DNA of 64,000 nucleotides. It comes from Owenia fusiformis (Eukaryota > Annelida > Polychaeta > Sabellida > Oweniidae). The stretch spans positions 8,935,912-8,999,911 of the forward strand of contig CAIIXF020000003.1 in assembly GCA_903813345.2 (NCBI GenBank). The letters are read 5' to 3'. Positions 1-10,415 of the stretch are shown here, in pieces (position 1 is the stretch's first letter; each line of letters opens with the position of its first letter). The translations under genes and the position numbers were made by a program. The notes beneath the pieces were generated by a model that was given only the letters and a program-made list of their open reading frames with translations, ran no database searches and was not told the DNA's origin.

Positions 1-1570
1 CTTTGCAATATGAAATATACTTTTATCTTTCGTCATCCTTTGTAAAAATTTGTACTCATACGAGAATAGAAAAAAGGTCTGCTAAAAGAGGAGCACAATC
101 TGTACCCATTGGTATACCTACATTCTGACATTCTGACAAACTTAACAAATGTATAATCAATAAGAAAGCCTAAAACCACACAGAATTGTACTGCAGTGAA
201 AGAAATATACTTATCATATTGTTCGTTAGAAAAGAAAGCCCTATTTGAATTACAGTTAACATATTCAGATTTACTACCCGTTATTGTCTTTTTAATTTTT
301 CCAAATATTTCATCTTTTAACTTGTCATGAGGAATTGATGTGTAAAGTGTACAAAAATCCCACGTTGAAATACATTTGAGCCTGGCCATTGGAAAACCGG
401 TCTAATCACAAAAATTAGAATTGTGCTACAGAGCCAAAAATGTGCTCAAGATTAAGAGGGAAATGTGCTAAACAATTGTTAAGACATAAGCCATGGCTCA
501 TTTGAAAGGTCTCTTTGTGCTCTCTAAGATGAACAAATAATCTGTGATAAGACCCCTTTTCCCGTGGCCTGGCTCATTTTACTTTTGAATAAATCGGGTC
601 ATTAAATTTTGATAAAAGATCTTTGGAATTTTTAAGGATCCACATATAGTTAATCCCGGAATTTCTAAAAATAGCCTTACAATAAGTCTCCCTATTATTT
701 TTAACAGCTTGAAGACACCTTGTAAATAGTCCAGAAACTTACTGGAACATACTCTAGACCCAGCAATAAACCTAGCTTTATAAGGGGCTTTATGTAACTT
801 TGGTGTCCAGTAAATTTTGGGCAAATGTTCCTGTTTCTCTGTTGGTTTAATCTTATAATTATTCAAAAAAATTAGATGGTTCTTGACTATTTCCCTTGCA
901 TTATAATTAACCTTAACATATGTCTTATTTACAACATTTTGTTTTGAAATACCTAATTCAGCCATGATTATAGACAAATAGAACTTTTTACATATCAAGA
1001 TTACATTATTTATTAGCAGCTTTGTCTGCAGGACCAATACAAACTTTTTATGGAATTCTTCCAAATTTTTGATCATCTAAAACTTTATCGGTACTTTCAA
1101 TATTTTGACTTTTAAATTTTATTATCCTTCTCTTTACGGTATCCTTCATTTTAAATACCCATTCGTCTAATGCAGATTTATCAGCATGCTCTTTGTTCAC
1201 CATCTCGAGCATATTTTTCAACTGCTTCAAAAATATTTTTTATCATAACGCCATGAAATTGGATTGGATTCACGAAATTTAGGGCCTTTCTTAATTAAAT
1301 TTCTAGTTTACTATCAGATATTATGTTAAGTTACTTGTTAAGACATGTTTATGGGGCTCATATTTAAAATGGGAATCTTCACAATTACAAATCATTTTAT
1401 CAAAGTCAGAGTTGTTAAAATCTGATACAGTTTTCTTGTAATTAAAGATTTTCCTAGCAATTGTAACCATGCATTTATATGATTTTGATGGTACCTCTTG
1501 ATATTCAAAATAAGCAGGTATCTTACTAGTTACATTCTTTTCATGTAACAGTCTCGATAAGCTAATATGT
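1..1570 (-). pseudogene. Penelope-like element (PLE) reverse transcriptase, broken, runs off the left edge
   Basis: Reading the minus strand from ~1570 downward gives consecutive pieces of a PLE reverse transcriptase in the correct order but in changing frames. An N-terminal region at ~1333-1560 has a CNCED...H-K-HVLT pattern and is not preceded by an obvious start. It is followed by a KGPKFRESNPISW segment (~1240-1300), a KSALDEWVFKMKD segment (1048-1230), an NNVILICKKFYL and IYWTPKLHKAPYKARFIAGS block (579-1076), and finally TWDFCTLYTSIPHDKL (33-389), the A-motif region. These blocks are typical of PLE RTs (established family knowledge). The YxDD-type motif and any GIY-YIG domain would lie beyond base 1. 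Several stops and frameshifts show it is dead. I am confident of the family, less so of the exact 5' limit. Confidence 0.85.
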
Positions 1571-2029
1571 TAGATACCTTTATTATGAAAAAATAGTTTC
1601 TTTGGATGTAAAAGTTGGAAGATATAGCTTCCTAGTTCCCAGGTCAACAATAATACAATGCAATTGTTGAGGAATTTTGTTTTCTGAAAAGGCTTTTTTT
1701 AGAATTTTCAAGTATTTTATGTAGTCTTGAATGGGGCAAGGAAAAAATCAAAGTCCTCAAATAGTGTAAGGACTTATTTGGGTTATTAAAACGTCAATTA
1801 GTCTGTCTATGTCAACTTCAGTGTGTATATTACGTTTACCGATACGATCTTTGATTCACCGTCCACGGGATCTGGGAGTATTTGTTTGTCGGTTAAAATT
1901 ACTGGCAACATTAATATTATCAGTGAGAACAATTAAGTGTTAAAAATAGGCATTTTTCATGTAATTGAACATAGCTGAAACAAAACATATTTTTGCTCAA
2001 CATTTTATGTATTCTAAAATAGAATGCCC
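1571..2029. other. No recognisable feature
   Basis: AT-rich sequence between the PLE fragment and the first direct repeat. It might hold further degraded PLE N-terminus or 5' untranslated sequence, but nothing can be supported. Confidence 0.4.
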
Positions 2030-2689
2030 TTATAGTCCATTTGTCAACCCCATAATCCTATAGTGAACCTAGAAATTATTAAAAGTACGATCTTTTATGG
2101 TAAATTTATGATAATTAGGATTTTCTGAAGTGATTTAACTGGGTTGCACAAAAATTTAGTTTGGGGAAAAAGTATATAGGCTAATTAGGGAGGTCATTAT
2201 TGAAATGTTGATTTTTTATCGATATTTTGGAAAGTAAGAAAGATAGCATCATAAATGTTCTGTCTTAACCCATGTTTTCAGGGTCAATGAATAAGATAAT
2301 GTTAAAATATAGAAATAGCTAATTAGATATTGTGTACATATATGCAAATTAGTATATTTTATAATTGAAATATCGCATTTATTCAAAATATTTTGTTTAC
2401 CAGGCTTGCAGTACAATTGCAATTACTGACGAATTCAGAGTTTCCTTAGTGATTTAATTTGGTTGCACAAAAATAAACTTTAAAAAAATTGTATATGCAA
2501 ATTATGGCAGCCATTGTTGAAATATTGAATTTCTTCCATATCTTAAAAAGTAAGAATGATAGCATCACAATTGTTTTGCCCTTACCCACGATTTCAGGGT
2601 CAATGAATAAGATAATGATAAGGTACAAGAATAATTAGAATATTGTGCATATATGCAAATTAGCATATCTTATAATAATCCCAACTAAC

Positions 2690-3650
2690 GAAGTTCGAGG
2701 GAAATACACAAAAGCTGTCCGTCCGTTCGTCTGTCCTGGCGATAACTTGAATACTGGTTGATGGATTTGATTCAGATTTTATAGGATTATGTCTAATGGC
2801 TGTAAGACATATGTCCAAGAAGATATTTCCAATATGGCAGCTCAATTCAAAATGGCCTACATTTTTCTTTAAAAATTTAATCTTTGAGAACTCAAATACG
2901 AGTTGATGGATTTGATTTAAATTTTATCTGCTGATGCCTGGGGACAACGGAGCTCTGCTTAAGAAGAGATTTTCAAGATTGCCGCTGAATTTCAAAATGG
3001 CCACCATTATTCTTAGAAAAACGTAATCTTTGATAACTCAAATTCCAGTGGATGGATTTGGTTTACATTTATTTGCTAGTGCCTAGGGAGAAAGAAGCTC
3101 TGCTTTAGAAGGAACTTCCAATGACAGCTGAATTTCAAAATGACCATCATTTTTCGTAAAAGAACATAAGGCCATAAGAAGTAGATTCTTTGTTTTGCGT
3201 CCTGGCAAAATCCAAATCATGCAAGGGTACAAGGAAAACAAACACAAACTTATTTGCTTAAGAAATGTATACATTTTGTGGACACACCAATTTCCAGTGA
3301 TTACAAACACATACATCATATACAATATATTTTAACATAGCTATTATTCAAATGTAACCAAAATAAGAAAGTACACAATGTATGCCAAAGTAATCAATAA
3401 CACTGTCAATTTTGACACACTTCCGATTGAACAAAATGTGATGGTACTTTCAGACCCTTGTGATTGCTATTTGGATGTGTTTGTTTTTTTTCAGATTTAC
3501 TCAAAATCGTGCAAGCAAGGGGACGCAAAACGAAGAATCTATTTCTTATGGCCTAACCTTTGATAACTCAAATACCAGTGGGTGAATTTATTTCAAATTT
3601 CATATGCTGATACCTAGGGACAAAGATGGCCGCTATTTATCAAAACATTT
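2690..3650. repeat. Tandem ~145-bp repeats of a dispersed family with TCCGTCCGTTCG tract
   Basis: A segment beginning with cgaagttcg and a TCCGTCCGTTCGTC run is followed by repeated gataactcaaat(a/t)ccagt-gatggatttgatt units at ~2738, 2882, 3026 and 3559, each with a following aagatggccgctgaatttcaaaatggcc segment. The same family, with a longer TCCG/TTCG run, is at 51421-51600, so it is a dispersed genomic repeat. The last unit is separated from the others by the Harbinger-like MITE at 3170-3553. Confidence 0.65.
3170..3553. mobile_element. Harbinger/PIF-like MITE, 384 bp, TAA target duplication
   Basis: The ends are inverted repeats of ~36 bp starting GGCCATAAGAAGTAGATTCT (left) and, read inward on the other strand, GGCCATAAGAAATAGATTCT (right). 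The element is flanked by TAA at 3167-3169 and 3554-3556. It interrupts the ~145-bp tandem repeat between aagaaca and cctttgataactc; other units of that repeat show the uninterrupted arrangement. A 3-bp TAA/TTA duplication and GG-starting termini are characteristic of PIF/Harbinger (established knowledge). No transposase is present, so it is non-autonomous. Confidence 0.75.
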
Positions 3651-4029
3651 TTTGGTGGATTTTCTACTCTGTGGAGTTGCTGTTTTCTAGTTGAAATATT
3701 GCTCTTATTCCAAATATTTTGGGCTTGCAGTGCAATTAAAAGTACGGACCAATTGAGGGTATTCATTAGTGATTTTATTGGGTTACTGAAAATAACTTTG
3801 GGGGAAAATTGTATATGCAATTTAGGTTGGGCATCATTTTTAACTGCCACCAATGTTTTTATACTTTGGCAGTCAATGAATAATTTAATGTTAAAAGATA
3901 CAAGAACTTATTAGATATTGCGCATATATTATACTATATGCAGCTTAAGCATATTTAATTCAAAAGACCTGGAATGTGTTGTTATTAGGTTCACTGAATA
4001 TAAATCATAAGTATAAATAAAGTATAAAG

Positions 4030-4721
4030 CCCTAATTTGCACAATCACAATCACTTTTGTTTTAATCTATTTTATTATTCCATCTTATTCGTTGACCCTG
4101 AAAACCTGGATTTGGACACCAGTATTGTTACGCTACTTTGCTTAGTCTCCGAAATATTAAAGATAATCAATAATCACAATCATTATTGTTTTTATATTTA
4201 TATTTTTATCATTTTATCTTATTCTTTGGCCTAGAAAACCAGAATTCAATAACCAGTATTGTGATGTTACTTTGCTTAGTCTCCGAAATATTGAAGATAA
4301 TCGATAACTCAATGATGGCCGCCCTAATTTGCATAATCACAATGATCATTGTTTTTCATCATTTTATCTTTATTAGTTGACCCTACAAACCTGAGAAAGA
4401 CTCCAGAATCGTGATTCTAGTGTGCCTTTTCCGAAATATTGAAGACAATCAATAATTCGATAACCGCCACCCTAATTTGCATAATCACAATCAATATATT
4501 TTGATTTTTTTTATTAAGATATCTTATTCTTGGACCCTGGAAACCTATGTTCAGACACCAATATTGCGATGCTACTATATCAAGTCTGCGAAATATCGAA
4601 GGTTATCACTATTTCGATAATGGCAGCCCTAATTTGCATAATCACAATCAATATTGTTTTTATTAAGGTATCTTATTCTTTGACCTTGAAAACCTAGGTT
4701 TAGATATCAATTTTGTGATGA
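4030..4721. repeat. Tandem array of ~150-bp units, about 4.5 copies
   Basis: The phrase ctaatttgcataatcacaat recurs at ~4030, 4324, 4472 and 4630, with a weaker version near 4168. Each is followed by a variable tattgtttttat stretch, tcttattctttgaccctgaaaacct, and tgctttgcttagtctccgaaatattgaaga. Spacing is ~148-158 bp. The units are reverse-oriented relatives of the direct repeats at 2030-2675. The small frames within them translate the repeat itself and are not genes. Confidence 0.75.
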
Positions 4722-4723
4722 TA

Positions 4724-4810
4724 CAGGGTGTTCAAAAAAACGCAACCAAAATAAATCGCTATATCTTGAAAAAATACTGGTTCAATTATGTTCATATTTT
4801 CAGGAAATGA
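4724..4810. mobile_element. Solo mariner-type terminus
   Basis: A CAGGGTGTTCAAAAAAACGC end preceded by TA (4722-4723) marks the left terminus of a Tc1/mariner-like element inserted next to the tandem array. No matching inverted end was found before the LINE 3' region at ~5170, so it is truncated. The sequence up to 5170 contains no recognised transposase. Confidence 0.5.
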
Positions 4811-5173
4811 AGAAGAGACAATGTATGTATAGTTCCTTTAAACGGTTAGTTGTAAAACATGATCCTTTGGACAGCTGCTCAAAAGACAGTTGTACTATTT
4901 TTTTTATTATTTATTTATTTGGAATTACACTTTTACAACAGTGGCACACTAAAATTAGGTGCATCCAGGTAAAATATCCATTAAAATGGTTACATCTTTA
5001 CTTTAAAAGTTATGACTATAAATCTGTTTTAAAAAATTCTTTGACACTTTATCAAATTTACAATAAAAGTCATGTCCTCCAATCATTGCTCCATCTCCCA
5101 AAATCCAAACAATTTTCTGTTCAATTGGTAAAGCAAAAAACAGAGTACATATATTTGGATCGATATTAGTGAT

Positions 5174-5516
5174 TTAGTTATAAAATAGTATACGGTAATC
5201 GTTAAAATGGGGACATATTAAGAGTCTGTGTGTCATATCTTCTACGCTATTCAAGTTACAATATGTGCATTTATCGTCCAGTGGATCATTACTCAGATTT
5301 CTCCATTTACAGGTTTCAGATCTTAATTTGAATCTACCACTCCTTGCAAGGAATTTATATTTGCATCCTAGGAAGTCATTTGAGAATGTTCGAAGGTATT
5401 CCTCCTTGCCATATCTGTTCTTTAAATGTACATAGGTTTTAAGACTAGTCATATTATTAACACTGTCACTAAAATCGCTTTTCAGCTTATCAGACATATT
5501 ACATTCAAACATCTGT
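5174..5516 (-). pseudogene. LINE ORF2 C-terminus, 3' part separated by a 9.3-kb insertion
   Basis: The minus-strand peptide contains KCTYCNLNSVEDMTHRLLIC, ending LICPHFNDYR: a C-x2-C...H...C zinc-finger-like C-terminal motif typical of many non-LTR retrotransposon ORF2 proteins (family knowledge). It has no start of its own; the Met at 5512 is internal. The frame runs directly into the foldback insertion at 5521 and continues the frame of the LINE piece ending at 14846 once the insertion and one copy of its 4-bp duplication are removed. It is therefore the 3' end of the same LINE, not a separate gene. Confidence 0.85.
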
Positions 5517-6229
5517 TTTAAACAGGATCTTAAGAGGTTCTGGACAAATCATTTGATTCTGGACTTGACATATTTTTTTTCCAACGAAATCACATCCAAG
5601 GGTTGAATTTTTATTGGATATTTAGAGAGCGAGTCCTGTATTGATTTCAATAAAAAGGTTAAAATAGAACGCTATTTGAGAGTTAATCTTATACTTTCAT
5701 TACATTGATAAATTAAGGCAAATTCTGAAAAATTTTAAAGTGCATTTTTTATGAAATATTATCCAAGTATTTAGATGAAACGGTCTTATTTAAATACAAA
5801 TCATAACATGATGATATTTTTTCATAAAATATTTCTTCAAGAAATTCAATTGAAGGCTCAAGATAAAACGAGCTAATTTAGGTGAAAACCCTTACATGAT
5901 GATGTGTTTTCATGACTTCTTTCATAAAATTCCATCAAGGGGTGAAAATAAAATGATCGAATTTAAGTGATTTAAGGATCACGAGGATAGGTTTTCTTGG
6001 ATATTTTCTATGAAATCCCATCCAGTGGTCAAGGTAAAATTTTTATTTGGTATATTTGGTCACGTGTTCGAACGTCATTTTGAATGTTACGTGATAAATC
6101 CATATAAGGCTTTTAGAACAATGTGGGGAAAGATGAGGGGAAACCCCTGACACCTGTTTACGATTTTATCCGAACGTTCATCGGATCATTTCGGTTTTTA
6201 TGCACTTCATTATTTTACCGAAGTTTGCC

Positions 6230-6640
6230 GATTCGATTCGTCGTATTTCGGAATATTGGGGACAATTTTATACTCCATTGGGAGTATTTTTAATCTACTT
6301 CTTATTACGAAGATTCCCGAACCTTGTTCGAATTAATCCGGATTTTCTGACCTACTTCATCTACCGAGATTTAACGAGTTTACATTCGGCTCATTTCGGA
6401 ATCCTGGTGACAATTTTATACTCCATTGGAGTATTTTTGATCTACTTCTCTGGATTTTTGATCTACTTCTTATGACGAAGATTCCCGAATCAGTTCGGAT
6501 TAATCCGGATTTTCTGACCTACTTTATCTACCGAGATTTAACGAGTTAACATTCGTCTCATTTCGGAATCCTGGTGACAATTTTATACTCCATTGGAGTA
6601 TTTTTGATCTACTTTTTCTGGATTTTGCCCTACTTATTAT
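6230..6640. repeat. Tandem ~150-bp repeat inside the left arm
   Basis: tactccattgg-agtattttt recurs at ~6271, 6418 and 6582. The last spacing is longer because a ~17-bp GGATTTTTGATCTACTT piece is duplicated near 6450. The mirror copies in the right arm lie at ~13770-14110. Internal tandem repeats in the inverted termini are a known property of foldback transposons. Confidence 0.8.
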
Positions 6641-6673
6641 AAGTTGACAGCAAGCAAATCAAAAAGTTCGCCA

Positions 6674-6741
6674 TGAACGGGTTTCGATCGACTAACCTAG
6701 AGAGTGGAAGCTAAACACGCTAGCCATGAGGCTAACGTTCA
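6674..6741 (-). other. tRNA-like module in left arm
   Basis: On the minus strand a 68-nt stretch begins TGAACG and ends CGTTCA (acceptor-like pairing). It has TTAGCctcatGGCTAgcg (D-arm/A-box-like) and GATCGAAACCCG (B-box-like; the consensus is GGTTCGANNCC). The right-arm copy at ~13646-13713 has GATCGAGACCCG. The T-arm is imperfect and I cannot draw a proper anticodon arm, so this is a tRNA-derived or Pol III promoter-like module, not a functional tRNA gene. Confidence 0.45.
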
Positions 6742-6847
6742 CCTGTGTGAGATGATAAAAGTATCATATATTTATACCGAGCGTCAATTTAGAATGATCT
6801 TCGCTTTTGACTCCACTTAGATACAACTCGTCAGTTGTATCCAGAAT

Positions 6848-6917
6848 AGGTGAACGCCTATGGTGTTAGTGAATAACCAAATCCCAGGCGAGTGGTTCGT
6901 ATCCCACCGTGATATGT
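6848..6917 (+). other. Second tRNA-like module in left arm
   Basis: TGAACGCCTATGGTgttAGTGA is followed ~40 nt later by GTGGTTCGTATCCCACC, whose GTGG/CCAC stem and TTCG loop resemble a tRNA T-arm and B box. The right-arm counterpart (minus strand, ~13478-13548) reads GTGGTTCGCACCCCACC. It lies in opposite orientation to the module at 6674-6741. Its role is not known; it is suggestive of a captured tRNA or SINE head. Confidence 0.4.
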
Positions 6918-8920
6918 TATTTTTGCTTTATTAATACGACAGAAAGGAGCAAGGTGTAGGTTTGAAAACAAGACGTACGTTTATTTCAATACAGTTTTAG
7001 AAACATTAACCTCTGATAATTGAAGGATTTCCACTTCTGAAGCGCGACTAGATCTAAGAAGTTCATTAATCAAGACAGTGTAAACCTTTTAGATATATGT
7101 TAGACAATGTACACGCCCCGTGTGGAATCAACTAAATGTTACATTTTGGATTTCATTGAGATCCTGTCATAGTCCTAAAATTTATTTTTCTGGAACATCA
7201 TTTTTTCAACACTGATACAAATTTCCCTGACATTTCCATGACATGTCTACAGTTTCAAAATTCCCGGACTCTTTGGCCCTTTTTGACCTTATTTTAAAAT
7301 TCTCTGACATTTCAGGCACTTGGAAAATTAAATCAAAACCCTGACATTTCCAGGTGTGTACGAACGCTGGAATTATTCTTAAAATATCCTTCAAACAAAA
7401 GGGGAAAATGCTATGCACAAATACTCTAATTTAGTTTGTATTGTAATGCGTTGTATTACATTGCATTGCATTGTATTGTGTATTTATTTGAGTGTCCGTT
7501 GACGGTAAAGAAGGCATTTAAAAGTTATTTGTGAAACTTAATAAACTTAATAAACAATACTTTAACAGTATTCTGTTGTGGCAAAGTATATTTCATTTTT
7601 TCTCTTGTTCTCTACAATCTGCGTTGAGGACACTGAAGCATATGTCTGTATTTTGTTGGTGGGGAACAGCGTATCCTATCGTTCACGGAGCAAATTCAAC
7701 TCTCGTTCACGAGTACCTTGTTTTTGGGCTCTTGTCCCAAAGATAACGATTGTATAAGGTTGCATAATCAGGATTATGAGCTTTCATGTTCTCATAGTTA
7801 CATCTGTTGTAAAACGAATCTTGTCGCAACCTCTGGGAATCACGACAGCATAACATTTGAATCACGTTGACATCATTGCAAAATTAGGCTAAATATGCTA
7901 AGTCAAGACGTTAATTAGCCCACGAAAGTTCATGGGTAACTTGAGAACTACAAAATACAACCAAATACTTTTCGAACGTACAATAGCAATATTTCTCACC
8001 TAACGTCTTCATAGTTTTAGGAACGTATTTTAAACGCATGATAGCCAAATATATCAAGATACTATATCTGCCTAAATGAAGTTATCTAGTGTTTACAAAG
8101 TTTTGAAATATATTATATCCAGATCCATCAGAAATTAACTTATCCATTTACATTACTTTACTAGTTCTAGTATCTTGCATGACTCGTTCATAAGAATTCT
8201 TTAATTCTACCTCGTTCCCAATACGTCCTCAGACAGACAAGAAATTGAAGTCACACCCGTTTGTTTGCGTGGCATATTTATACGTATACGCACTTTCTCT
8301 GATTATTGTCAAACAAATACATTTCAGGAGAAGAACATAAAAAACAAATGCCTGAAACGAATGCCGAAACATAAATCCCAAGTGATTAAGTATAGAATGT
8401 TTTATTCTTTTACGATTTGATAAGAGACCGAGACTAAGAAACTAAATGCGACGAAATATTTTGACAACGTAATTTGTATACTGTTTTATTCTTAAAGTTC
8501 TATGCGATAAATTATTTTATCTGTTTCAAAATGTTTCATTTTATTTTGCCTATATAAAAGAGATTGAAGAAGATAAGATAAACTGTTTTGTAATATATAT
8601 TGTGTTTTAATAACCTTTTTTTAGAATCACAATGTAAAACAAATCTCCCGTTCCTGCCATTCTGGTAACGCCATGCAATGGATGCAATTCAAAGTGAGAG
8701 AGAGATCTATGAATAACAGAATGCGTCCATGCCATTAATTTGGCCAAATACATGGCATGAAACTGACGTAAGTTTAAGTAAGCTACGCCCCCCGCTTTCT
8801 CTGGTAAATTATGACTTTATTTTTCGGAGTAATGGGTTTCGGACAACTGGGTTTCGGAGAACTGGGGTGTACCCGATTACGCTTTGCACGCCGCTTTAAA
8901 ATCCCGATGTCTCCAGAGGT

Positions 8921-9345
8921 AGTTTAATCCGGTAGCCGACAGGCGTTTCTTGCATTATTGAATACAAGCTAACCTTATATTCGCGAATGCAACTAACGCC
9001 TTCCGGCTACCTGATTAACCCAGTATAATATGACCAAGTCATTTAAATATGAATGGAATAGTGGCAGGTACTATTCGTATTGACATGAGTTTCCAGTAAA
9101 ATAATAGGTTAATCCGGTAGCCGACAGGCGTTAGTTGCATTTGCGAATACAAGCTAAGACTATGATTTGGGAATGGAAGATTTCAGCTTCCGGATTAACC
9201 TACCATTCTATGGGCGACTCATTTAAATATGAAAAGAACCTGACAATATTCCATTGATATTTTAATGAATTGCCCATAAAATAGTAAAGTAGGTTTATCC
9301 GGTAGCCGACAGGCGTTAGCGGCATTCGCGAATACAAGCTCCTTT
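8921..9345. repeat. Tandem ~180-bp palindrome-bearing repeat
   Basis: TCCGGTAGCCGACAGGCGTT recurs at ~8931, 9113 and 9298. Each is followed by gcatt-gcgaatacaagct. The first unit also carries the partly inverted echo GCGAATGCAACTAACGCCTTCCGGCTACCTGATTAA, so the unit is palindromic. Between the headings is a gactcatttaaatatgaa segment in each unit. This is non-coding and located inside the foldback interior. Confidence 0.75.
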
Positions 9346-10119
9346 ATTTCATAATTTGGGAAATATATATTTTCACAATATTGAAATAGATGGTGGTTCA
9401 AAGTGGAATACATATCATACAAGTGTCACAGATATTTTTAGTGCATATATGGTCTGTCTTTGCATGACTTTGTAGAACATATCAAAACCCTGGGATCCAC
9501 AGGGTAACAGTAAGTACATTTCGTTAGATCTTCCGAAGTTCATGCTTCAAAGTTGTCAAAGTTGTAAAAGGGTAATCCTTTTTTGAGTACGAAAGCGTAC
9601 TTTTTGTTCAATAGCCTTTCCCAGCTGCTTATCTTTTGAGTGCATCGTGCATTCAACGAATTGTATTCACTTATTAACCAATCAGTGCAAGGAACAAAAT
9701 GCACGCTTACTTTTTGGGCTAAGTTTAGTGTTTTATGAAGCATGCTACATACAAATGTTACGCTTTTGCTCATTTACTTTGAGAACTATCTATAGGTACA
9801 CATTACCAATTGACTCCTAGATTTGAGTGAACAAGTATCTCGTATTTTTCATTTTTCGATATTTTGAGATTTGTTGGCTGATGAGTAACTTGATATTTTA
9901 TGTCTAAATATATTAAAGTGGTTAATAGTAATAGTTTTATTGTACACCATAAACTGTTAACGTTTTAGAATTGGGACACAATATATGATTTGATAATAGA
10001 ACAATACATGTATATGTCTTACTCTAAACTCGGTGGTTTGTTTGTTAGTATGTTTTCTTAACAGCTCAATAACTGTTGTATTAATAAGGCGTTATACTAT
10101 GAAAAAAAGATTGAACGAT

Positions 10120-10415
10120 GTAGGCATAGGCAGAGGGAGTATCACACTACCCTACCACGTGAACACATTTAAAAAGAATACAGGGTACAGTTAAGTTGCA
10201 AATAGAGCGGGTATTCTTTGTCCTTTTCCATAGGACTTTTCTGGTGATAGTGCGTTGCAAACTGCTCGATGAATCTATACAATGTAAAATCTAGTATTCC
10301 TCCAGAACTATGGAAATAAACAAAGGTCCTCCATTTGCAACTTCACTGTAGCCTGTATTCCTTTTAAAGAAATACGGGCTACAGTATTGGGGTATAGTAG
10401 TTTGATTTTTCAATA
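10120..10415. repeat. Small foldback repeat, related copy at 27560-27700
   Basis: The left arm contains GAATACAGGGTACAGTTAAG, then TTGCAAAT; the right arm contains the inverse (CATTTGCAACTTCACTGTAGCCTGTATTCC). A related stretch with ACAGGCTACATTTAAGCAAATGGAGG and TTTATTTCCATATTTC is at 27560-27700, so this is a dispersed family. It sits within the 9.3-kb foldback interior. Confidence 0.6.

Larger units (their letters stand above)
2030..3960. repeat. Three diverged ~310-bp direct repeat copies
   Basis: Copies at about 2030-2345, 2355-2675 and 3690-3960 share, in order, a tgcagt(a/g)caattgcaatta-like segment, an agtgattta.(t/c)tgggtt(g/a)c segment, a gtatatgcaa(a/t)tta segment, a GGCAGCCATTGTTG-like segment, then tcagggtcaatgaataagataatgttaaa and a tattgtgcatatatgcaaattag end. 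Each copy also resembles, in reverse orientation, the tandem array at 4030-4720, so the block has an inverted-repeat architecture around a 2680-3650 core. There is no coding potential. It is probably a decayed foldback transposon. Confidence 0.6.
5521..6955 (+). repeat. Left arm of the foldback element
   Basis: From the outer end inward: a terminal AACAGG region; subrepeats with a ttcat(a/g)aaat...aagg-gtgaa-ataaaa pattern (~5740-6010); a tandem repeat of ~147-164 bp (6230-6640) built on GGAGTATTTTTGATCTACTT and CCGGATTTTCTGACCTACTT; and two tRNA-like modules in opposite orientations (6674-6741 and ~6848-6917). The long open frame at 6200-6475 is a translation of the tandem repeat and recurs in the right arm at 13912-14166; it is not a supported gene. 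Confidence 0.9.

Noticed and set aside
4030-4721. CRISPR-like regular spacing
   Set aside because: Units are ~150 bp with diverged sequence throughout and no short conserved repeats with unique spacers; it is a eukaryotic tandem repeat.
6200-6475. 91-residue open frame, repeated at 13912-14166
   Set aside because: It is the translation of the tandem repeat in the foldback arms and is mirrored only because the arms are inverted copies. Other units carry length changes not in multiples of three.
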